Translations under genes and position numbers: made by a program
Shown: piece by piece, positions 43,057 through 57,814 of the stretch
Layout: each line of letters starts with the position of its first letter
Position numbering within the stretch: position 1 is the stretch's first letter
Notes under the pieces: generated by a model
The model's database searches: none
The model's input: only the letters and a program-made list of their open reading frames with translations
What the model was told of the DNA's origin: nothing
Assembly: GCF_014243445.1 (NCBI RefSeq)
Contig: NZ_JACLQD010000002.1
Location: forward strand, 372,001 to 436,000
DNA: 64,000 nt
Reading direction: 5' to 3'
From: Paragemmobacter straminiformis
Lineage (GTDB): Bacteria; Pseudomonadota; Alphaproteobacteria; Rhodobacterales; Rhodobacteraceae

Positions 43057-45240
43057 ATGACCGAGACATGGATCGACCGCGTGATCGACTCGTCGGCGGC
43101 GCGGGCCATCGTCGAGGGGCGGCATGGCGACCCTTTCGGGGTGCTTGGCCCCCACAAGATCGGCAAGGACTGGGTGGTTCTGGCCTTTGTGCCGGGGGCA
43201 GAGCGGTTGACGGTGCTGTGCGGCAAGGCCGAGGTGGTGGCCGAGGCGGTGCCCGATTTCGCGGGGCTTTTCGCGGCGAAGCTGGACAAGAACCAGCCCT
43301 ACCGCCTGCGGGCCGAGGGGCATGGCACGGCTTGGGAGTTCGACGACCCCTTCCGCTTCGGCCCCGTTCTGGGCGAGATGGACGAATATCTGCTGGGCGA
43401 GGGCACGCACAAGCGGCTGTGGCAGGTGCTGGGGGCGCATATCGTCACGCATGAAGGGGTGTCGGGCACGCATTTCGCGGTCTGGGCGCCCAATGCCGAG
43501 CGGGTCTCGGTCGTCGGGGATTTCAACATCTGGGACGGGCGGCGCCATCCGATGCGGCGGCGCGGGGCGACGGGGGTCTGGGAGACCTTTGTTCCGGGCC
43601 TTGGCGAGGGGACGACCTACAAATACGAGATCCGCGGGCAGCATGGCCATGTCGGGCCGCTGAAGGCGGACCCCGTGGGATTCGGGTCCGAGCATCCTCC
43701 GGCCAATGCCTCGGTCGTGCGGCGGATCGCGGGTGCGTTCCACGACGGCGACTGGATGGAGACGCGGGCGGCACGGCATTCGATCGACGCGCCGATCTCG
43801 GTCTATGAGGTGCATCTGGGGTCATGGCGGCGGGCGCCGGGGGACAGGATGCTGTCCTACCTCGAACTGGCCGAGCAGTTGGTGGATTATGTCGCGGATA
43901 TGGGCTTTACCCATATCGAATTGCTGCCCGTGTCGGAATATCCGTTCGACGGGTCTTGGGGATACCAGCCCGTCGGGATGTATGCCCCGACGATCCGGCA
44001 CGGAACGCCGGGGGAATTCCGCGCATTTGTCGATGCGGCGCATCGCAAGGGGCTTGGCGTTCTGCTCGACTGGGTGCCGGGGCATTTCCCGACCGATCCG
44101 CATGGCCTTGGCCGGTTCGACGGCACGGCGCTTTACGAACATGCCGATGCGCGCGAGGGGTTCCATCAGGACTGGAACACGCTGATCTACAATTACGGGC
44201 GGATCGAGGTGGCGAATTACCTTGTGTCCAACGCCTTGTATTGGCTTGAGGAATACCACCTTGACGGGCTGAGGGTGGATGCGGTGGCGTCGATGCTTTA
44301 CCGCGACTATTCCCGCAAGGAGGGCGAGTGGATCCCGAACAAGGACGGGGGCCGCGAGAATTACGAGGCCATCGCGCTGTTGCAGCGCATGAATGCGGTG
44401 GCTTACGGCGAGGTGGCGGGGATCATGACCGTGGCCGAGGAAAGCACGGCCTTTCCCGGCGTGTCGCGGCCCGTCAGCCACGGCGGGCTTGGCTTTGGTT
44501 TCAAGTGGAACATGGGGTGGATGAACGACACCCTGTCCTACATCGAGAAAGACCCGATCTACCGGCAGTATCACCATCACCAGATGACCTTTGGCCTGCA
44601 TTATGCGTGGTCGGAAAATTACATCCTGCCGATAAGCCATGACGAGGTGGTTCACGGCAAGGGCAGCATGCTGGCCAAGATGCCGGGAGGGGATTGGGAG
44701 AAATTCGCCAACCTGCGGGCCTATTACGGGTTCATGTGGGCGCATCCGGGCAAGAAGCTGCTGTTCATGGGCTGCGAATTCGCCCAAGGGGCCGAATGGA
44801 ACCACAAGCAATCGCTTGACTGGCACCAGTTGGAGATTGCCGAGCATCGCGGGGTGCAGGCGCTGGTGCGTGACCTGAACCGCGTCTATCGCGACAACCG
44901 CGCGCTGCATGTGAACGACACGCGGCCCGAGGGGTTCGAGTGGATCGAGAGCAATGACGCGGGGGCGTCGGTCTATGTCTGGGCGCGCAAGGGCGGGGCC
45001 GGGGATGCGACCGTGGTGGCGGTGGTCAACCTGACGCCGGTCGAGCGGCGCTACAGGATCGGGCTGCCCGAGGCGGGGCATTGGGACGAAATCCTCAATA
45101 CCGATGCAAAGCTTTATGGCGGGATGAACCGCGGCAATCTGGGTGGTGTGACGAGTGAGGCGGTGGAATGGCACGGGCGGGCGCAGTCGGCGCTGGTGAC
45201 GCTGCCGCCGCTGTCGGCGGTCTATTTCAGGAAGGCATGA
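43057..45240 (+). CDS. glgB: 1,4-alpha-glucan branching enzyme
   Basis: GH13 branching enzyme, 727 residues, including the N1 and CBM48 N-terminal domains ([20 protein letters not shown] marks CBM48 near residue 140). Nucleophile Asp408 is in [11 protein letters not shown], acid/base Glu461 in [11 protein letters not shown], and [12 protein letters not shown] contains the third acidic residue. GGGAGGGCAGG lies upstream of this ATG; an in-frame TTG five codons earlier overlaps that Shine-Dalgarno and is less likely. Confidence 0.97.
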   Translation: MTETWIDRVIDSSAARAIVEGRHGDPFGVLGPHKIGKDWVVLAFVPGAERLTVLCGKAEVVAEAVPDFAGLFAAKLDKNQPYRLRAEGHGTAWEFDDPFRFGPVLGEMDEYLLGEGTHKRLWQVLGAHIVTHEGVSGTHFAVWAPNAERVSVVGDFNIWDGRRHPMRRRGATGVWETFVPGLGEGTTYKYEIRGQHGHVGPLKADPVGFGSEHPPANASVVRRIAGAFHDGDWMETRAARHSIDAPISVYEVHLGSWRRAPGDRMLSYLELAEQLVDYVADMGFTHIELLPVSEYPFDGSWGYQPVGMYAPTIRHGTPGEFRAFVDAAHRKGLGVLLDWVPGHFPTDPHGLGRFDGTALYEHADAREGFHQDWNTLIYNYGRIEVANYLVSNALYWLEEYHLDGLRVDAVASMLYRDYSRKEGEWIPNKDGGRENYEAIALLQRMNAVAYGEVAGIMTVAEESTAFPGVSRPVSHGGLGFGFKWNMGWMNDTLSYIEKDPIYRQYHHHQMTFGLHYAWSENYILPISHDEVVHGKGSMLAKMPGGDWEKFANLRAYYGFMWAHPGKKLLFMGCEFAQGAEWNHKQSLDWHQLEIAEHRGVQALVRDLNRVYRDNRALHVNDTRPEGFEWIESNDAGASVYVWARKGGAGDATVVAVVNLTPVERRYRIGLPEAGHWDEILNTDAKLYGGMNRGNLGGVTSEAVEWHGRAQSALVTLPPLSAVYFRKA

Positions 45241-45283
45241 ACACAAGGCGGGGCGACCCGCGGCTTTGGGAGGGGCTAGGACG

Positions 45284-46558
45284 ATGATGACACCGAGACC
45301 GAATGCGCGGCTTTCCAGCCAGGCCATGGCTTTCGTGCTGGCGGGGGGACGGGGAAGCCGGTTGAAGGAGTTGACCGACCGCCGCGCCAAGCCTGCGGTC
45401 TATTTCGGCGGCAAGACGCGGATCATCGACTTTGCCCTGTCGAACGCGCTGAACAGCGGGATCCGCAAGATGGCGATTGCCACGCAATACAAGGCGCACA
45501 GCCTGATCCGGCATTGCCAGCGGGGCTGGAACTTCTTTCGCGCGGAACGGAACGAATATCTGGATATCCTGCCCGCGTCCCAGCGGGTGGACGAGAACAA
45601 GTGGTATCTGGGCACGGCGGATGCCGTGGCGCAGAACATCGACATCGTCGACAGCTACGGCATCAAATATGTGATCGTGCTGGCGGGCGACCATATCTAC
45701 AAGATGGATTACGAGATCATGCTGCGCCAGCATGTCGAGACGGGGGCCGATGTGACCATCGGCTGCCTGACGGTGCCGGTGGCCGAGGCGACGGCCTTCG
45801 GCGTGATGGATGTGGACGGCAAGGGGCAGATCACGGCGTTCCTCGAAAAGCCGAAGAACCCGCCGCATATTCCGGGCGATCCGAAACATGCGCTGGCGAG
45901 CATGGGGATCTATGTCTTTGACTGGGCCTTTTTGCGCGACCTGCTGATCCGCGACATGGCCGATCCGAATTCCAGCCATGATTTCGGCAATGACCTGATC
46001 CCCGCCATCGTGAAGAACGGCAAGGCGATGGCGCACAAGTTCGCCGATTCCTGCGTGAAGAGCGGCCTGGAGCACGAGCCCTATTGGCGCGATGTGGGGA
46101 CAATCGACGCCTTCTGGCAGGCCAATATCGACCTGACGGATTTCGTGCCCAAGCTCGACATCTATGACAACAGCTGGCCGATCTGGACCTATTCCGAGAT
46201 CGTGCCGCCCGCGAAGTTCATCCATGACGAGGACGGGCGGCGCGGGTCGGCGGTGAGTTCGCTCGTCTCGGGGGATTGCATCGTCTCGGGGTCGGCGGTG
46301 AGCAATTCGCTGCTGTTCACGGGCTGCCGGACGCACAGCTATTCCAGCCTCGAATATGTGGTGGCGCTGCCGCGGGTGACGGTGAACCGCAAGGCCGAGC
46401 TGAAGAATTGCGTGCTCGACAGCAATGTGGTGATCCCCGAGGGGCTGGTCGTGGGGCAGGACCCGGTCGAGGATGCCAAGTGGTTCCGTGTGAGCGAGGG
46501 CGGCATTGTCCTGATCACGCAGGATATGCTTGACGCGCGGGCGGCGAAGCTGTCCTGA
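45284..46558 (+). CDS. glgC: glucose-1-phosphate adenylyltransferase
   Basis: ADP-glucose pyrophosphorylase, 424 residues, the committed step of glycogen synthesis. [20 protein letters not shown] (residues 20-39) is the nucleotide loop and regulatory segment. [11 protein letters not shown], the Asp in [11 protein letters not shown], and the glucose-1-phosphate lysine region FLEKPKNPP follow, with a left-handed beta-helix at the C-terminus. In Rhodobacter this enzyme responds to fructose-phosphates. Two consecutive ATGs at 45284 and 45287; GGGAGGGG upstream fits either. Confidence 0.97.
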   Translation: MMTPRPNARLSSQAMAFVLAGGRGSRLKELTDRRAKPAVYFGGKTRIIDFALSNALNSGIRKMAIATQYKAHSLIRHCQRGWNFFRAERNEYLDILPASQRVDENKWYLGTADAVAQNIDIVDSYGIKYVIVLAGDHIYKMDYEIMLRQHVETGADVTIGCLTVPVAEATAFGVMDVDGKGQITAFLEKPKNPPHIPGDPKHALASMGIYVFDWAFLRDLLIRDMADPNSSHDFGNDLIPAIVKNGKAMAHKFADSCVKSGLEHEPYWRDVGTIDAFWQANIDLTDFVPKLDIYDNSWPIWTYSEIVPPAKFIHDEDGRRGSAVSSLVSGDCIVSGSAVSNSLLFTGCRTHSYSSLEYVVALPRVTVNRKAELKNCVLDSNVVIPEGLVVGQDPVEDAKWFRVSEGGIVLITQDMLDARAAKLS

Positions 46559-46579
46559 GGGCGGCGCGGCGGAACGGCC

Positions 46580-46634
46580 GGGGGGACTTTGCGTCCCCCC
46601 GGACCCCCCTGCAGGATATTTGGGGCAAGAGGAA
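46580..46634 (+). repeat. dispersed hairpin module, copy e (glgC-glgA)
   Basis: GGGGGGAC/GTCCCCCC stem (46580-46587, 46593-46600), then CCCCCC and GCAGGATATTTGGGGCAAG and AGGAA ending at 46634, 11 bp before the glgA ATG. It lies inside the glycogen operon, where it may attenuate or stabilise segments of the transcript. Confidence 0.7.
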
Positions 46635-46645
46635 CGGGGGACGGG

Positions 46646-48075
46646 ATGCAGGTCAGGGGGCGGGTGCTTTCGGTGGCGTCGGAATGCGTGCCGCTGGTCA
46701 AGACCGGGGGGCTTGCCGATGTGGTGGGGGCGCTGCCTGCCGCGCTGGCGCCTTTGGGCTGGGAGATGCGGGTGCTGATGCCGGCCTATCGCGCGCTGCG
46801 CGCGCGGCTTTCGGGGCTGCACGAGGTCTGGGAAGAGGCGGAACTGTTCGGCGGGCGCGGGGTGGTGTTTCAGGGTGACCTCGACGGGGTGCCGGTGATG
46901 CTGCTCGATGCGCCGCATCTTTATGACCGCGAGGGCGGGCCCTATTCGGGGCCGGCGGGGGATTGGGGCGACAATGCCCAGCGTTTTGCTGCCCTGTCAT
47001 GGGTGGGGGCGCGGATGGCGCGGGACGGGGTGGAGGGCTGGAAGGCCGATATCCTGCATGCGCATGACTGGCAGGCGGGCTTTGCGCCGGCCTATCTTGC
47101 CTATGGCGGATCGGGCGGGGTCGGGTCGGTCATCACGGTGCATAACATCGCGTTTCAGGGATGGGCGAGTGCCGGGATGATCGAGGCGCTGCGCCTGCCG
47201 CGCGAGGCGTTCCATCCGGGGGCGCTGGAGTATTACGGGGGCTTGTCGAGCCTGAAGTCGGGGCTGGTGACGGCGGACCGGGTGACGACCGTGTCGCCCA
47301 CCTATGCGACCGAGCTTTTGCGGCCCGCCTTTGGCATGGGGCTGGAAGGGGTGATCGCGGCGCGGGGGGCGGATGTTTCGGGGATATTGAATGGGGTCGA
47401 TACCGCCGTCTGGTCGCCCGAGGCCGAGCCTTTGCCCTATTCGGTCAAGGCGATGAAGGGCAAGGCAGCCAACCGCGCGGCGCTTTGCGACGAGTTCGGC
47501 CTGACGCTGCCCGAGGGGCCGCTTGCCATTGTGGTGAGCCGCTTGACCGACCAGAAGGGGATCGACCTTTTGCCCGCCGTGGTGCCCGATTTCATCGGGG
47601 CGGGCGGGGCACTTCTGGTGCTTGGGTCGGGTGACCCGGCGCTCGAGGGAGCGATGCGCGGCCTCGAGGCGCGGTTTCCGGGCAAGGTTGCGGTGCGGAT
47701 CGGCTATGACGAGGCGCTGAGCCACCGGATGTTCGCGGGCGCAGATGCCGTGCTGGTGCCGAGCCGGTTCGAGCCTTGCGGGCTGACGCAGATGTATGGC
47801 CTGCGCTATGGCACGGTGCCGGTGGTGGCGGCGGTCGGGGGGCTGGCGGATACGGTCATCCACGCCTCGCCCGCAGCGCTGGCCGCAGGGGTGGCGACGG
47901 GGGTGCAGTTCCACCCGACCGACGCCATTGCCTTTGGTCAGGCGCTGCGGCAATTGTGCGGGCTTTATGCCGATGGCAGGCTTTGGGCCAAGGTGCAGGC
48001 CAATGCGATGAGGCATCCGGTGGGCTGGGAGACGAGTGCCGCAGCCTATGCGGCGCTTTACGAGGGGTTGGTCGG

Positions 48076-48079
<4 letters not shown>
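46646..48079 (+). CDS. glgA: glycogen synthase
   Basis: GT5 ADP-glucose:glycogen glucosyltransferase, 477 residues. KTGGL at residues 19-23 is the ADP-glucose site. HAHDWQAGFAPAYLAYG and VHNIAFQG are N-lobe signatures, and PSRFEPCGLTQMYGLRYGT holds the C-lobe EX7E motif. The ATG at 46646 is preceded by GGGGGACGGG and by a copy of the hairpin module. Its stop overlaps the GTG start of glgX. Confidence 0.96.
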
Positions 48080-51845
<3,766 letters not shown>

Positions 51846-51866
51846 GAGGGACCGGGCGTGAGAGGG

Positions 51867-51934
51867 GCGGGGGCATCCTGCCCCCCGCATTCGGCCGCGC
51901 AACGTCTGGCCCCGTAAATATGCGGGGCGAGAGG
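51867..51934 (+). repeat. dispersed hairpin module, copy f (degenerate)
   Basis: GGGGGCA/TGCCCCC stem and a diverged core GTAAATATGCGGGGCGAGAGG-like segment at 51914-51934. It lies between the convergent pgm and lytic transglycosylase genes, so it can only act as a terminator here. Confidence 0.5.
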
Positions 51935-51947
51935 CTGCGGCGGGCTG

Positions 51948-52391
51948 TCAGGAGCGCAGGCCGGTTTCTTCCAGTAGCCCCATGCGCTTGGCTTCGTAGT
52001 AGTAGCCGCGGCGATACCAGTCATAGGCGCGTTTTTCGTTGCCCCGCGCCACGAGATAGGCGCCGCGCAGGTATTTGACGCCGTATTTCAGGTTGGTGTC
52101 GGCATCGAGCAGGTCGGAGGCGGGGCCACGGTGGCCCATCGTCTGCGCGGTTTGCGGCACGATCTGCATCAGGCCGTAATAGGGGCCGTTGCGGGCGGCT
52201 GGGTTGTAGCCGCTTTCGATCTTGACCACGTGATGCACCAGCCGTTCGGGCACGTCATATTTGCGCGCGTATTTCGCGATCAGGCGGTTGATCTCGGCCG
52301 GGCCCTGCGGTTCGGGGCGGGCAGAGCCGCAGGCGGCAAGGAGTGCCGCGAAAGACAGGGCGAGGGCGGAGCGGCGGGTGATCTGGGGCAT
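51948..52391 (-). CDS. small lytic transglycosylase lipoprotein
   Basis: A 147-residue Slt-type peptidoglycan lytic transglycosylase. A lipoprotein signal with lipobox LAAC, acylated Cys21, is visible. The catalytic Glu59 is in KIESGYNP, followed by the GLMQIVPQTAQTMG motif. Much shorter than Slt70: only the catalytic domain is present. Divergent from the response regulator gene. Substrate cleavage is inferred from the intact active-site motifs. Confidence 0.88.
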   Translation of the reverse strand: MPQITRRSALALSFAALLAACGSARPEPQGPAEINRLIAKYARKYDVPERLVHHVVKIESGYNPAARNGPYYGLMQIVPQTAQTMGHRGPASDLLDADTNLKYGVKYLRGAYLVARGNEKRAYDWYRRGYYYEAKRMGLLEETGLRS

Positions 52392-52554
52392 GCGGGCCTT
52401 TTCCGTGCGGTTTGGGCGGTGATAGCGGGCGAAGGCCGCAGGGGGAAGCGCGGCGATGCGGGCCGTGCGGAATGTCGCCAAGGGGGTAAGACTTTTGGCG
52501 CGTAGCGGGGCGGGGCGCGGCTTGCTAGGGTAGGCGCGAGAGCGAGGTGCGGGG

Positions 52555-53241
52555 ATGATGGCGGAAACGGGCGAAAGGGTGCTTCGGTCGGCGCTGATCG
52601 TGGATGACCATCCGCTGTTTTGCGATGCGCTTTCCATGACGTTGCGGGCCGTGGCCGGGATCGAGGAGATCGCGACCGCCGACCGGATCGAGGCCGCGAT
52701 TGCGCGGCTGGATCAGGCCGCCCATCCGGATGTGGTGGTGCTTGACCTCAACCTGCCGGATGTGACGGGGTTGGACGGGTTGATCCGGCTTAAAGCCTCG
52801 GCCCGGGATGTGCCTGTGGTGGTGGTGTCGTCGCTGGCCGACAACCGTGTGATCGGGGCGGCGTTGCGGGCGGGGGCGGCGGGCTTCGTGCCGAAACATT
52901 CGCACCGCGAGGTGTTCCGCGCCGCCTTCGAGGCGATACGGTCGGGGATCGGCTATGTTCCCGAGGGGTTCGTGCCGCAGGGCGACCCCAAGGCACCGGC
53001 GAGCCAGCGCGAGGCGTCGATCGCGCGGCTGGCGCTTTTGACGCGGCAGCAGGCGAAGATCTTGCAACTGATCTGCGAGGGGATGCTGAACAAGCAGATC
53101 GCCTATGAGCTGACGATTGCCGAAACCACGGTAAAGGCGCATGTCACGGCCATCATGCGCAAGCTGGGCGTGCAGAGCCGGACGCAGGCGGTTCTGATCG
53201 CGCGGGAGGCTTCGTTTTCGTCATTGATGCCCGAGGGGTAG
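52555..53241 (+). CDS. LuxR/NarL-type response regulator
   Basis: A 228-residue two-component regulator. The receiver domain covers residues 10-130, with acidic pocket Asp17-Asp18, phospho-acceptor Asp64 in VVLDLNLPDVTG and the Lys of FVPKHSH. A LuxR-type helix-turn-helix covers about 155-220 (LTRQQAKILQLICEGMLNKQ). It is followed after 84 bp by the FIST gene and then a hybrid kinase, its probable partner. Target promoters cannot be read from the sequence; the cox operon downstream is an obvious candidate. Confidence 0.9.
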   Translation: MMAETGERVLRSALIVDDHPLFCDALSMTLRAVAGIEEIATADRIEAAIARLDQAAHPDVVVLDLNLPDVTGLDGLIRLKASARDVPVVVVSSLADNRVIGAALRAGAAGFVPKHSHREVFRAAFEAIRSGIGYVPEGFVPQGDPKAPASQREASIARLALLTRQQAKILQLICEGMLNKQIAYELTIAETTVKAHVTAIMRKLGVQSRTQAVLIAREASFSSLMPEG

Positions 53242-53325
53242 CAGTCGCGAGGGGCGGAGGCCGCGGCAAATTCCGGTTGCGCGTCGGGGCGGGGCTTGTA
53301 GCGTGGCCAAGGGGAGGACGCGCGG

Positions 53326-54486
53326 ATGGAGGCACTTGCAGGGCTGTCGCTGGTGGCGCGGGCTTCGGTCGATGTGGGCGAGGCGCATCCGATCCGTGCG
53401 CTCGAGGCGGCGCTGGGGCCGGGGCCTTTTGCGGTTGTGATCCTGTTCATCTCGCCCGATGTCGACATGGGCCGGCTGGCCGGGCGGATGGCCGACAGGT
53501 TCGGCGGGGCGACGGTGATCGGCTGCACCACGGCGGGCGAGATTTCGGGCGCGGGATACAGCGAGCGCGAGATCGTGGCGGTGGGGCTGCCTGCGGCGCA
53601 TTTCGCGGCGGATGTGCTGCTGGTGCCCGATCTGTCGGTGCTGGAGCGTGACACGCTGATCGGCGAGTTGATCCGGCGCAGGCAGGGGCTGGCGCGGGGG
53701 CGTGCCGGATGGCAGGGGGAATTCGCCTTTCTGATGGTCGACGGGCTTTCGGTGCGCGAGGATGCGCTTGCCTCGGCGCTGGCCAGCGGGCTTGGCCCGG
53801 TGCCGCTGTTCGGGGGCAGCGCGGGGGACGGGACGCGGTTCAAGCAGACCTTCGTGCTGCATGGCGGGCAGGCCTTGCAGAATGCGGCGGTGCTGACGCT
53901 GGTGCGCACCGATTGCCGTGTAAAGGTGTTCAGCCTTGACCATCTGGTGCCGACCGAGAAGCGGATGGTGGTGACAGGGGCCGACCCCGCGCGGCGGATC
54001 GTGCGGACGATCAACGCCGAGCCTGCGGCGCAGGAATATGCGCGGCTCTTGGGCAAGGACCCGGCGCAATTGACCACCTTTACCTTTGCCGCCCATCCGG
54101 TGGTGGTGCGGATCGGGGGCAAGCATCATGTGCGGGCGATCCAGCAGGTGGGAGAGAACGGCGATCTTGTGTTCTTTTCGGCCATCGACGAGGGGGTGGT
54201 GCTGACGCTGGCCGAACCGCAGGACATGGTGGCGCATCTGGCGGCCGAAATGGCGGCGCTGTCGCGGCAGGGGCGGCCCGAGGTGATCCTTGCCTGCGAT
54301 TGCATCCTGCGGCGCATGGAAGCGCAGGAAAAGCAGAAGTCGGGCGCGGTGTCGGCCTTGTTGCGGGAAAACCGCGTGGTCGGCTTTTCGACCTATGGCG
54401 AACAGTTGAATTCCATGCATGTGAACCAGACCATGACCGGGGTGGCGATCTATCCGCCCGAAGGGGGCGGCGCTTGGACACGTTGA
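53326..54486 (+). CDS. FIST domain sensory protein
   Basis: A 386-residue protein with FIST N (about residues 30-220) and FIST C (about 225-365) domains, a sensory module without transmembrane segments. Visible family parts are TVIGCTTAGEISGAGYSE, LFGGSAGDG and, near the end, VVGFSTYGEQLNSMHVNQTM. In several proteobacteria a FIST protein (NosP) is encoded beside a hybrid histidine kinase and controls it in response to nitric oxide through haem. The same arrangement is seen here, but haem binding is not shown by sequence alone. It overlaps the kinase gene by 13 bp. Confidence 0.88.
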   Translation: MEALAGLSLVARASVDVGEAHPIRALEAALGPGPFAVVILFISPDVDMGRLAGRMADRFGGATVIGCTTAGEISGAGYSEREIVAVGLPAAHFAADVLLVPDLSVLERDTLIGELIRRRQGLARGRAGWQGEFAFLMVDGLSVREDALASALASGLGPVPLFGGSAGDGTRFKQTFVLHGGQALQNAAVLTLVRTDCRVKVFSLDHLVPTEKRMVVTGADPARRIVRTINAEPAAQEYARLLGKDPAQLTTFTFAAHPVVVRIGGKHHVRAIQQVGENGDLVFFSAIDEGVVLTLAEPQDMVAHLAAEMAALSRQGRPEVILACDCILRRMEAQEKQKSGAVSALLRENRVVGFSTYGEQLNSMHVNQTMTGVAIYPPEGGGAWTR

Positions 54487-56672
54487 TCAACCCCGCCGAT
54501 CCGCCCGAGCGGCAGGTCGAGAAGCTGCGCACCATCGCGCAGGTCCTGATGCGGCGGGTCGAGCAGATCACCGATGACAGCGGGGCCGCCTATGCCCAGT
54601 TCCAGCGCGCGGCGATGCTGGAGGACCAGGTGCGCGAGCGGACGCGCGATCTGGAGCGGGCGCTGGACCTGTTGAACGAGTCGAACGCGCAACTGGCGCA
54701 GGCCAACCGCGAGACCGAGGCCGCGCGGCAGAACCTTGCCAATGCCATCGAGACGATTCAGGAGGGGTTTGCGCTATTCGATGCGGATGACGTGCTGGTC
54801 ATGTGCAATTCGCGCTTCGGGATGCATATGGCCGATGTGCGCCCGCATCTGACTCCGGGGCTGCGGTTCGGCGATTACGTGGGCCTTGTGAGCCGGTCGC
54901 GGTTTCTGGAACTTCCCGCGGGAGAGCGGCCCGAGGACTGGGCCGTGGGACGGCGGCGGCGGCATCAGGACCGGCATGTCATGTTCAACGTGCGCATGAC
55001 GGGCGATTGCTGGGTGCAGGTGTCCGAACACCGCACCGGCGACGGCGGCACGGTGATCTTGCAGACCGATGTGACCGAGATCATCCGGCTGGAGCGCAGC
55101 GAGCGCGGCAAGATGCTGGACGATCAGGCGCGGGTGATCCGTGCCACGCTCGACCATATCGGGCAGGGGGTGTGCATCTTCGATGCCGACGCGCGGCTGG
55201 TGGGGTGGAACCAGCGGCTGGGGCAATTGCTGGCGATTCCGATGGCGCGGTTCCGGCTGGGGACGGGGTTCGACGCGCTGCTCGACCGGTTCCGGCCCGA
55301 TTTCACCTTTGGCATCGGGATGACCGGCGCGCGGCTGGGGGACTGGGTCGAGGATGCGGCACGGGGGGCGCTGCGCTTCGAGTTGCGGCGGGATGCGGAG
55401 CTGATCCTCGATGTCTTTGCCCAAGGCATGCCGGACGGCGGTTTCGTGATGAGCTTTACCGATGTCACCGCCGAGCGCGCCGCGATCGAGGCGTTGAGCC
55501 GCGCCAACGAGACGCTGGAGGCGCGGGTGATGGCGCGGACGCTCGAACTCGAGGATGCGCTGGGGAATGCGGAGCGGGCCAATGCCTCGCGCACGCGCTT
55601 TGTCGCGGCGGCGAGCCATGATCTGCTGCAACCCCTGTCGGCGGCGAAACTGTTCCTGTCGTCCATCGGGGACGAGGGGCTGACGCCGGTTGCACGGGGG
55701 GCGCTGGACAAGGCGCAGAATGCGCTGGTGTCGGTCGAGGGGATTCTGGCGGCGCTGCTCGACATTTCCAAGCTGGAAAGCGGCAAGGCGGCGGTGTCGG
55801 TGGGGGCGGTGAGGTTGGACCGCTTGCTGGCGCAGCTGAACGACGAGTTCGGGGCGATTGCGGCGGCCAAGGGGCTGGCCTTTCGGGTTGTCGGGTCGGG
55901 GGCGGTGGTGGTTTCGGACGCGGCCTATCTGCGGCGGATCTTGCAGAACCTGATCGGGAACGCGATTCGCTACACCGAGCGCGGGCGCGTGCTGGTCGGC
56001 GTGCGGCGCGCGGGGCCGATGCTGCGGATCGAGGTGACCGACACGGGGCCGGGGATTCCCGAAGAGGCGCAGGACGATATCTTCAAGGAATTCCACCGCT
56101 TGAACGCGCAAGCTTCAGCCAGCGAGGGGCTGGGGCTGGGGCTTGCCATCGTTGAGCGGGCCTGCGCGCTGCTGGGCCATCCGCTGGGGCTGCGGTCGGT
56201 CGTCGGGCGGGGGACGACCTTCATGGTGCAGGTGCCCGCCTATACCGGGGGCGAGGTGCTGGTCGACCGGCCGAAAGCCGAGGCGCCGCAGGGAGCGATG
56301 GAGGGGCGGATCGTCTTTCTGGTCGAGAACGATGCCGACCTGCGGCGGGCGATGGGGCTGCTGCTGGAGAAATGGGGGGTGAGCGTGCTTGACGCGCCCA
56401 GCGGCGAAGCGGCGCTTGAATTGCTCGAGGAGCTGGGCATACTGCCGGATTGTTTCCTTGTGGATCAGGACCTTGGCGCGGGGATGGACGGGATTTCCTT
56501 TCTGGCGCGGGTCAGGGCGGTGCATGGCGCGGTGCCGGCGCGGCTGGTCACGGCGATGCGCGGGGCCGCGTTCGACGCGCGGGTTCAGGCGGCCGGAGTG
56601 GCGGTGATGGCCAAGCCCATCGACGCGCGGGCCTTGCAGGATTTCATCGCGGGGCTGGCCGTTCACGAATAG
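54474..56672 (+). CDS. hybrid sensor histidine kinase with PAS_7 domains
   Basis: A 732-residue cytosolic hybrid kinase. Order: N-terminal coiled coil (about residues 10-90), two PAS_7 domains (about 90-210 and 225-340, each opening with a pattern like EGFALFDADDVLVMCNSRFG), HisKA with His382 in SHDLLQPLSAAK, HATPase (NLIGNAIRYTERG, DTGPGIPEE), and a C-terminal receiver with probable phospho-Asp664 in FLVDQDLGAGMDG. The start is the TTG at 54474 with AAGGGGGCGG before it, inside the end of the FIST gene, so the two are translationally coupled. An internal ATG about 24 codons further on is possible. Confidence 0.9.
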   Translation: MDTLINPADPPERQVEKLRTIAQVLMRRVEQITDDSGAAYAQFQRAAMLEDQVRERTRDLERALDLLNESNAQLAQANRETEAARQNLANAIETIQEGFALFDADDVLVMCNSRFGMHMADVRPHLTPGLRFGDYVGLVSRSRFLELPAGERPEDWAVGRRRRHQDRHVMFNVRMTGDCWVQVSEHRTGDGGTVILQTDVTEIIRLERSERGKMLDDQARVIRATLDHIGQGVCIFDADARLVGWNQRLGQLLAIPMARFRLGTGFDALLDRFRPDFTFGIGMTGARLGDWVEDAARGALRFELRRDAELILDVFAQGMPDGGFVMSFTDVTAERAAIEALSRANETLEARVMARTLELEDALGNAERANASRTRFVAAASHDLLQPLSAAKLFLSSIGDEGLTPVARGALDKAQNALVSVEGILAALLDISKLESGKAAVSVGAVRLDRLLAQLNDEFGAIAAAKGLAFRVVGSGAVVVSDAAYLRRILQNLIGNAIRYTERGRVLVGVRRAGPMLRIEVTDTGPGIPEEAQDDIFKEFHRLNAQASASEGLGLGLAIVERACALLGHPLGLRSVVGRGTTFMVQVPAYTGGEVLVDRPKAEAPQGAMEGRIVFLVENDADLRRAMGLLLEKWGVSVLDAPSGEAALELLEELGILPDCFLVDQDLGAGMDGISFLARVRAVHGAVPARLVTAMRGAAFDARVQAAGVAVMAKPIDARALQDFIAGLAVHE

Positions 56673-56743
56673 CTGTTTACGACCATTGTTCCATTGCGCG
56701 GTTGCGCGGGCCGCTTAGACTTCGGTCAAATTCAGGGGGGACC

Positions 56744-57271
56744 ATGCAGCTATCCGACCACCGAGACATCAAGGCCGATCCGCAAACGGTATGGGCCGCG
56801 ATCCTGAACCCAGATGTGTTGAAAGACTGTGTGCCCGGTTGCGAAAGCATGACCGGAACGCCGGACACGCAATTCGAGGCCGTGGTGACGCAGAAGGTCG
56901 GGCCGGTAAAGGCCACCTTCAAGGGGATCGTCACCCTGTCGGACATGGTGCCGGGCCAGAGCCTGCGGATCAGCGGCGAGGGCAAGGGCGGGCCTGCGGG
57001 CTTTGCCAAGGGCGGGGCCAATGTCACGCTGACCGCGACCGAGACCGGCACGCGGCTGAGCTACGAGGTCGAGGCCAGCGTGGGCGGCAAGATCGCCCAG
57101 CTGGGCAGCCGGATCATCGACGGCTTCGCCAAGAAGATGGCCGATGAATTCTTCACCCGCTTCCAGGAGGCAATCGAGGGGCCTGCCGTGGAAGAGGCGT
57201 CCGACGAGGCCGCCGGGGGCGAGGGCGAGGGCGAAAAGAAAAAGGGATGGTTCAAGAAGCTGATCGGCTGA
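56744..57271 (+). CDS. coxG: CoxG family protein (SRPBCC fold)
   Basis: A 175-residue CoxG/SRPBCC protein of carbon monoxide dehydrogenase clusters. The START-like fold spans residues 1-145 (DPQTVWAAILNPDVLKDCVPG is the family signature). An acidic Glu/Gly linker follows, ending in KKKGWFKKLIG, a basic-aromatic tail suited to peripheral membrane contact. In Oligotropha CoxG has been linked to membrane recruitment of CO dehydrogenase. AGGGGGG stands before the ATG. First gene of the cox operon, 71 bp after the kinase. Confidence 0.9.
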   Translation: MQLSDHRDIKADPQTVWAAILNPDVLKDCVPGCESMTGTPDTQFEAVVTQKVGPVKATFKGIVTLSDMVPGQSLRISGEGKGGPAGFAKGGANVTLTATETGTRLSYEVEASVGGKIAQLGSRIIDGFAKKMADEFFTRFQEAIEGPAVEEASDEAAGGEGEGEKKKGWFKKLIG

Positions 57272-57307
57272 CGGAACCCTAAAGACACGGAAAACAGGGA
57301 GGAAACC

Positions 57308-57793
<486 letters not shown>

Positions 57794-57814
57794 AGCAACA
57801 GGGGAGGAAACCAG

